Shown piece by piece: positions 58,426 through 64,000 of a stretch of 64,000 nucleotides of DNA (position 1 is the first letter of the stretch; each line of letters begins with the position of its first letter). The notes below the pieces were generated by a model, which ran no database searches, was not told where the DNA came from, and was given only the letters and a program-made list of their open reading frames with translations. The stretch spans positions 46,065,083 to 46,129,082 of the forward strand of contig CM070874.1 in NCBI GenBank assembly GCA_036365515.1, in the 5' to 3' direction. The translations under genes were made by a program, and so were the position numbers. The DNA comes from Torymus aiolomorphi. Taxonomy: Eukaryota > Arthropoda > Insecta > Hymenoptera > Torymidae.

Positions 58426-60850
58426 AAACCAATATTTTTATTCGAGAAAACAATTATTTTTTTTTATAAAGTTATAGAACAAGTTCAAATAAAGTAATTG
58501 AAGAAAAAAAGTTCAGATTTAATAAATATTAAGGGAGAAAATAATTATTAAAAATATAATGTCGCCAGAGTAGTTCTCGATAACTAGTTTCGGCGCCAGA
58601 ACAGTTCTCGGTAAGTCGGTGACACAGTGGTCGATAGCTTGTGAAATGTTGAACAAAATCGAGGTTAGAAACTAAAAGTTATAATTGGTTTACTTTTCTA
58701 AAGTAATAAAACAGTAAATTGATAACTCTTTGACATTACTTATTTATAAATAGAACTGGTCGTAATATAAATAAATTAATACCATAATTTATTATGAAAA
58801 ATCCACATTTATAAGTACTTAATATATGCTGGGTGACTTTACCACTGGACATGTATGGATCCAATGGATCAAATGACTTTATGTGTGATATGATTCTTTG
58901 TGATTATAATGGTTAAGTATGTTTTTGAAAACAGATTATTGTAAAATCAAAGAAAATATATGTTTTTATAAAATTCTCATGTTAAGTATAAATTTTATTT
59001 GGAAAAGTAATACGTACATGCCATAACTATTATAGTCAGAAGGAATAATATCAAATATGGATCAAGTCATTTTGTCCATACGGTTCCAATATTTCCTGTG
59101 ATAATGTCCCCCACCCCATAAGGGAGTTATCGAATAATGAAAGTTGTAAATATTGTATACTTATAGGTACAGTCTATAGCTACAATTTTCACACCTTGAA
59201 AGTTGATTTTGGTCCCTTCGCTTAGGAGATCTATAATTCAGTTGCTCGTTGATTGATTTAAAATTTGGGGTGTTTTTAGTTCGTTATATAAATATGTTTT
59301 TGAAAACAAATTAATGTAAAATCAAAGAAAATGTATGTTTTTATAAAATTCTTATGTTAAGTATAAATTTTATTTGGAAAAGTAATACGTACATGCCATA
59401 ACTATTATAGTCAGAAGGAATAATAAAGTCCCCCAGCCCATAAGTGAGTTATCGAATAATGAAAGTTGTATATATTGTATACTTATAGGTACAGTCTATA
59501 GCTACAATTTTCACACCTTGAAAGTTGATTTTGGTCCCTTTGCTTAGGAGATCTACAATTCAGTTGCTTGTTGATAGATTTAAAACTTGGGGTGTCCTTA
59601 GCGTAGGAAATATTTGGACCCAATGAACTAAATAATATTGTAGATCTCTTATACGAGATGATCAAAATCAACTTTCATGGTGTGTAAATTGTAACTAAAG
59701 ACACTACTTATAAGTATACAAAATTTTCCATCTTATTACATAAAATATTCGTTTTCATAACAATATTTTGTATACTATCAAATACAAATACAAATATGTT
59801 GAAAAACTAACCTAAAAGTATGATAAACATTATGCTCAAAAAAAAAAAATACAGACAAAAAACTTAAATTCTATCAAAAAATAATAAATCTAGAAACAAT
59901 TTATTACGAGAATTGATAAATTAATTATAAATTAAAAATCGAATGAGAATTTACGGATACATTTCACAGTATTGGGAACTCCGTTTGGCACGCTTTTTTG
60001 AGAACCATTACCGGTAACTCAATAAACAAGTAAATAAATAAAATAAATGTTAGCTTTTTGGGTTTATAGCACTAATAGCCTTCTATTTTTATTGTAGGAT
60101 GAGTTCATGCGGTCAAAAAATTCGTTTTTTTCTTGTAAAATCGCTTATTCAAACGAGGTCCTCTGCTAACGGTGAAGAGGTAGCATCGGAAATCGCGACG
60201 AATGCGAGGTCGATTCATAATTTAATTTTTTTCTAATAGAAGGCGTAGTTTGAACGCGCGCAATTTAACAGTATAAGATTGAATGATATTCAGTTACCAT
60301 AAGAAATTTTTTTTGTGCAAATAGTTGTCAGAAATGACCATAAATCGATATTAAAAGGAAAAATATCGACAATTGGACACCTATCAAGAACTGGTTCCAC
60401 TATACCTAAGCGTAGAAAGAATTATAATTGAGAAATTTTAAAAAAGATGTGACTTCAAAAAAGACTAGAGTTCTATATACAGCTTAAGCCTGCGTTTTAT
60501 TGTCATGTCATAAGCTGAACGCTAGCCATCTAGCGTGAAAATATAAAAGTACATTAACTTGTAAAAGCCTCCCTGCCTACGTGTATGTGCTTACGTTTGC
60601 TTGTATATATTGCATGTATGTACACTAATTACGCATGTAGCATGTGTACAAGTCTATTTGTAATGACTATATGTTGTCTACGACCATAAGACGAGAACCG
60701 AAATTTAGGATTTTATTCTATTTTTGTTCTCTCTCCAAAGAAATAAATAGGAGATCTAGTACACATGGTTTTGTGGATATTTACACCCTCTATCTTCATG
60801 TAAATTTTCACAAAAAAAAAAAAAAATGTTTTTGAGAAAAATGCATTTTT
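58426..60850 (+). repeat. Gene-free region with a 375-bp spaced tandem duplication
   Basis: 58918-59275 and 59293-59600 are direct copies (TATGTTTTTGAAAACA; AAAAGTAATACGTACATGCC; ACAATTTTCACACCTTGAAA). The first copy has about 55 bp extra (near 59045-59105) that the second lacks. I see no gene in the rest of the interval. Confidence 0.8.
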
Positions 60851-60853
60851 CCA

Positions 60854-60990
60854 AAAAGATTGCCAACCGGATGCAATTTTAGTGCAATCGAAAAATGAAA
60901 ACATACATGTCAAATCATTTTTAGAGAAGAACAGCAATATTTTGATTCCAAAAAGATTGGTAAGGTAGGCATACTCTGGATATTCGATTT
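60854..60990 (-). repeat. Right member of the 16.5-kb-spaced inverted repeat pair
   Basis: Inverted partner of 44296-44432. Confidence 0.75.
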
Positions 60991-61137
60991 GAGATACATT
61001 CAGTCGTGTGGAATAAATAAAAATAGTATTGACTAAAAAACTGCTTTATTAAATCCCTTGGCGAATCGTAAAAGAAGGTTCAATTATAGTTCAGAGGTCG
61101 GATAAGGGAACACAAATGTAGAGGTGCGAGTTTTTAA

Positions 61138-61356
61138 GTGGAGCGTGACAAAATGGGTGAAAAGAGGTATGTGAAGAGTATTGAAGGCTTAGTGCTCAAA
61201 CAGCAAAAGGATCAATTGAGGTTTCAGAGGACAATAGATACGATGATGCCACAGCTTACTCAAATAATGCAAACGTTGGAGGCTCGAGATCGGAAGATAA
61301 TTTCACTACGAGAGAACATTGATAATCAAGCGGCTAACAGAGTGGACGATATATAA
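61138..61356 (+). CDS. Small coiled-coil ORF, 72 aa, possible retroelement gag start
   Basis: The frame starts MERDKMGEKRYVKSIEGLVL and is Gln/Lys/Glu-rich with heptad-like leucines, so it is probably helical. Just upstream is TTTTTAAGTGGAGCGTGACA, whose TGGAGCGTGAC could be a primer-binding site after an LTR, so a gag N-terminus is one explanation. The frame ends at 61356 with no continuation. I do not recognise a family. Confidence 0.3.
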   Translation: MERDKMGEKRYVKSIEGLVLKQQKDQLRFQRTIDTMMPQLTQIMQTLEARDRKIISLRENIDNQAANRVDDI

Positions 61357-61554
61357 GTTGCAGCTCTGCGAAGACCGCCTTTAAGAAGGTTGGCTACCCA
61401 AATGAAAATGGTTACATCATTCCAAAAACTTAATATTGTTGTTCTTCGATTGATTCCCTAAATTTCAGGTCGTTTGTTAACTCGGTTATGGAATTATTCA
61501 ACTTCAAAGTTCAACTCTTATACATTGGTTCTTATGGAAGTAAAACGATGACCT

Positions 61555-61986
61555 TAATAAAAACGCAAAACACTTAGGATACGATTCTTTAAAAAAGGTT
61601 ACAATGAACCAAAAAACTGCTGGCAATATAGCAAATATACAGGAGAATGTGTATACGAAATCTGAACGCGACAGACAACACCGATTCCGAGTACTGCAGC
61701 AAAACGTAAACAAACGGTTGAGTTCGTCGGGTGGGCGGTGAGCGGAGCAGCGGACGCGGTGCGAGGAGACTCCTTTCCCCTGCTCCGCGCAAGCAGCGGT
61801 AGCCAACCTCCTTAAGGAATACGATCGTTTGTTTACGTTTTGCTGCAGTACTCGGAATCGGTGTTGTCTGTCGCGTTCAGATTTCGTATACACATTCTCC
61901 TGTATATTTGCTATATTGGCAATAGTTTTTTGGTTCATTGTAACCTTTTTTAAAGAATCGCACTCTAAGTGTTTTGCATTTTTATT
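61555..61986. mobile_element. Palindromic foldback element, about 430 bp
   Basis: The arms (AATAAAAACGCAAAACACTT; GAATGTGTATACGAAATCTG; CGATTCCGAGTACTGCAGCA) are mirrored around a GC-rich centre near 61770 with GCTCCGCGCAAGCAGCGG. The two open frames across it are mirror images, not genes. Confidence 0.85.
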
Positions 61987-62328
61987 GAACGATCAAACGA
62001 ACTTACCTGTACGTGAAGTTCGATCGTAATTATATGAGGAAGCCTCGTTCGAAGAGATTATGGATGTAGTTCCCCCTCCCCCCAGGCAGAGACACAGCAC
62101 TTCTGAGTGAAACGAAATACCCCCACCAGTGACGCCCCCGCCTGCGCCCCGCAGCGACAGCGCCCGGCAAGAGGTCCTCATTCTTTCAGAGTCTTGTATT
62201 AAAATTGCTAGATTATATGGGTATGGGCATTGTTTCTATACATAGGGTGGATAATAATCTCTTCGAACGAGGCTTCCTCATATAATTACGATCGAACTTC
62301 ACGTACAGGTAAGTTCGTTTGATCGTTC
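61987..62328. repeat. Exact 75-bp inverted repeats plus a third partial copy
   Basis: 61987-62061 (GAACGATCAAACGAACTTAC to GAGATTAT) is the exact reverse complement of 62254-62328. A third partial copy (AATTATATGAGGAAGCCTCG to GGATGTAG) follows directly at 62329-62374 in the first orientation. This lies just downstream of the DIRS recombinase, where DIRS elements carry inverted terminal repeats and an internal complementary region. Confidence 0.9.
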
Positions 62329-62449
62329 AATTATATGAGGAAGCCTCGTTCTCGAGATTATGGATGTAGTTTTTAAGAGTTAGCAATTTTAATTATCATT
62401 CTTTATTTTTAATAAACCTTATTACAAACAATTGTTTCCCGCAATCTGC

Positions 62450-64000
62450 TTATATTTCTAATATCGCATTAGCGTAACTTTGCTTGTTAACCGTTATCGG
62501 GTTTTTATAAAACCGTGCAAACACCTCCGAATTTTCCGTCCATCCTACAGTACTGCGGATTAAACTTATGCCTATACCTCTAGATAAGGCCGCTGACGTA
62601 GACGCATGTCTCGCAGAATGCGCCGTAAATATCGAAGTATCAATACCGCTTTTCTTTAAGACAGTTTTTATCATTTTACTTATATAGTTTGTGCGAAATC
62701 GCCTTATGCGGGTTCCTACTAGATATAAATAATTTATCCTCACCTTTCCTAATACTTTCAGTAGCTTCTAAATAACTACTGATGGCCGATGCCACACATA
62801 AATTTCTATCTTTTTCAAATTTTGGTATAATCAGTAACGGTTGAAATCGTCCTAATCCCGACGTTTTTATTGCGTCCGGAATTTTGATCTGTAAACCGTC
62901 ATCATTACTTATTATATTACTTATCTTTATACAAGCTAATGTCTGAGCTCTATGAGCAGTAATTAAGGCTAAAAGAGTAACAGTCTTTTCTGCTAAAGAT
63001 TGTAAACTTAAACTACTATTTTGCTCTGTCTTTAGATATAATAATACTACTGACACATCCCAAGTAAACGGATACTTGGGCTTGGACGGTCTTAATTTTG
63101 ATAACCCTTTAAAAAATCTACTAATTATCAAATCATCTCCAACTTTATCTTGTGATAACAATGAAATTGCTGATCTATAAGAATTTAACGTGGCATATGA
63201 TGCCCCTAAATTATAATTTTCTGTCAAAAATAACAACAGACTCTCACGGGATGGTACATAGATTTTCCTATTTGATGTTTTACAAAATTTTTGCCATTTT
63301 TTAATTCCTGAATTGTACTGTTTTAGCGTCGAATTCGATAAAGATGATAATAATATAGTTATAGATTCCGACGGGATGTTCATTCTTTCAAACGCTTTCC
63401 TGAAACTTTGCCTGCTATCAAGGATAGATGACTCGCCATCGGATGCTGTCGTAACCTGCATGGAGATATAAGCAAATTATTGTTCGGCTTAAAATATCAG
63501 TACTTTTCCTACTAATAAAGCTTTGAATAATGGATGCCAGGGTTGGTTTGCCCAGTCCGGAACAACTATTATTCCCGTTGCTTTATCTTTTCTAATTTTT
63601 ACCAAAGACTTTAATATAAGGTTGAATGGTGGAAATGCATAAAATTTTAACTTTGTCCATTGCACCGTAAATGCATCTATATCCTCTGCCTTCTCATCTG
63701 GCATCCAAGAACAATATTTCATACATTTTTTATTAAATTTGTTAGCAAATAAATCAATATTCGGCATACCGAATCTTTTTTCAATTTCTTTAAAAACTTT
63801 ATTAGACAACTCCCACTCTGCGTCATCATTATTAATTCTCGATAATCAATCTGCATCTTTATTATCCGCTGACGCAATGTAGGAAGCAAAGAGAAAAATA
63901 TGTCTTGATTCCGCCCATTGCCATATTTCTTTAGCTAATTTATGATACTTTAAATATCTCACACCACCCATTTTATTTAAATATGAAATGGCGGCAGTAT
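62450..64000 (-). pseudogene. DIRS-type retrotransposon: RNase H and tyrosine recombinase, 5' end outside window
   Basis: On the - strand from 64000: RNase H (YLNKMGGVRYLKYHKLAKEI; FLFASYIASADNKDAD then a stop where LSR follows), FGMPNIDLFANKFNKKC, GIIVVPDWANQPWHPLF (frame 63809-63489), then a tyrosine recombinase (63461-62450). The recombinase has an N-terminal core-binding part (STLKQYNSGIKKWQKFC), the Arg box TAHRAQTLACIKI, HSARHASTSAA with His-x-x-Arg, and the nucleophile region FARFYKNP. DIRS elements use this recombinase, not an integrase, so no target duplication is made. Breaks: one stop at about 63845 and one frameshift near 62690-62740. Otherwise the copy is well preserved and could be recent. 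The reverse transcriptase lies beyond 64000. Confidence 0.9.

Noticed and set aside
61504..62029. Mirror-image open frames on both strands
   Set aside because: They are the two arms of one palindrome translated in opposite directions.

Overview
The window is AT-rich eukaryotic nuclear DNA, almost certainly from an arthropod and probably an insect. Two host genes with very short introns (about 60-110 bp) and GT-AG splice sites are clear: SUMO on the + strand and the ESCRT-I gene TSG101 on the - strand, facing each other tail to tail at 19.06-21.86 kb. Around them are insect-type mobile elements: mariner, Ty3/gypsy, Ty1/copia, BEL/Pao, jockey-like non-LTR and DIRS. I cannot name the order or species.

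Layout. 1-5.8 kb: foldback repeats plus the broken remains of a SWIM zinc-finger gene. 5.8-13.4 kb: AT-rich satellite DNA, including a roughly 290-bp tandem array with a recurring 370-bp variant, and a long CA microsatellite. 13.5-17.5 kb: one 3,988-bp element with CACTG ends whose interior is mostly a 457-bp tandem satellite. 18.6-22.2 kb: the host gene island. 22.2-26.2 kb: two large foldback repeats with several smaller transposons nested inside them; the uninterrupted opposite arms serve as built-in empty sites. 26.8-44.1 kb: broken retrotransposons and mariners, an orphan multi-copy gene family, and palindromic insertions. 45.9-48.1 kb: a BEL/Pao pseudogene. 49.4-50.9 kb: exons of an unidentified spliced gene. 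51.9-58.4 kb: an orphan gene split by a TTAA-flanked palindrome and by a 3.7-kb foldback element that itself carries an LTR retroelement. 62.4-64.0 kb: the 3' half of a DIRS-type retrotransposon with a tyrosine recombinase, preceded by exact inverted repeats.

The most notable signal is architectural. Many large, nearly perfect palindromes carry clean target-site duplications (TTAA, TAA/TTA, TA, an 8-bp site), so they are insertions and not random hairpins. Several share one design: a short terminal motif followed by arms built of roughly 10-15-bp sub-repeats. Apart from SUMO and TSG101, and perhaps the DIRS element and the 49-51 kb exons, I see no gene likely to be functional. No RNA gene, CRISPR array or prokaryotic system is present; two tRNA-like heads look like SINEs. 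The stated palindrome limits and percent-type judgements come from reading by eye.
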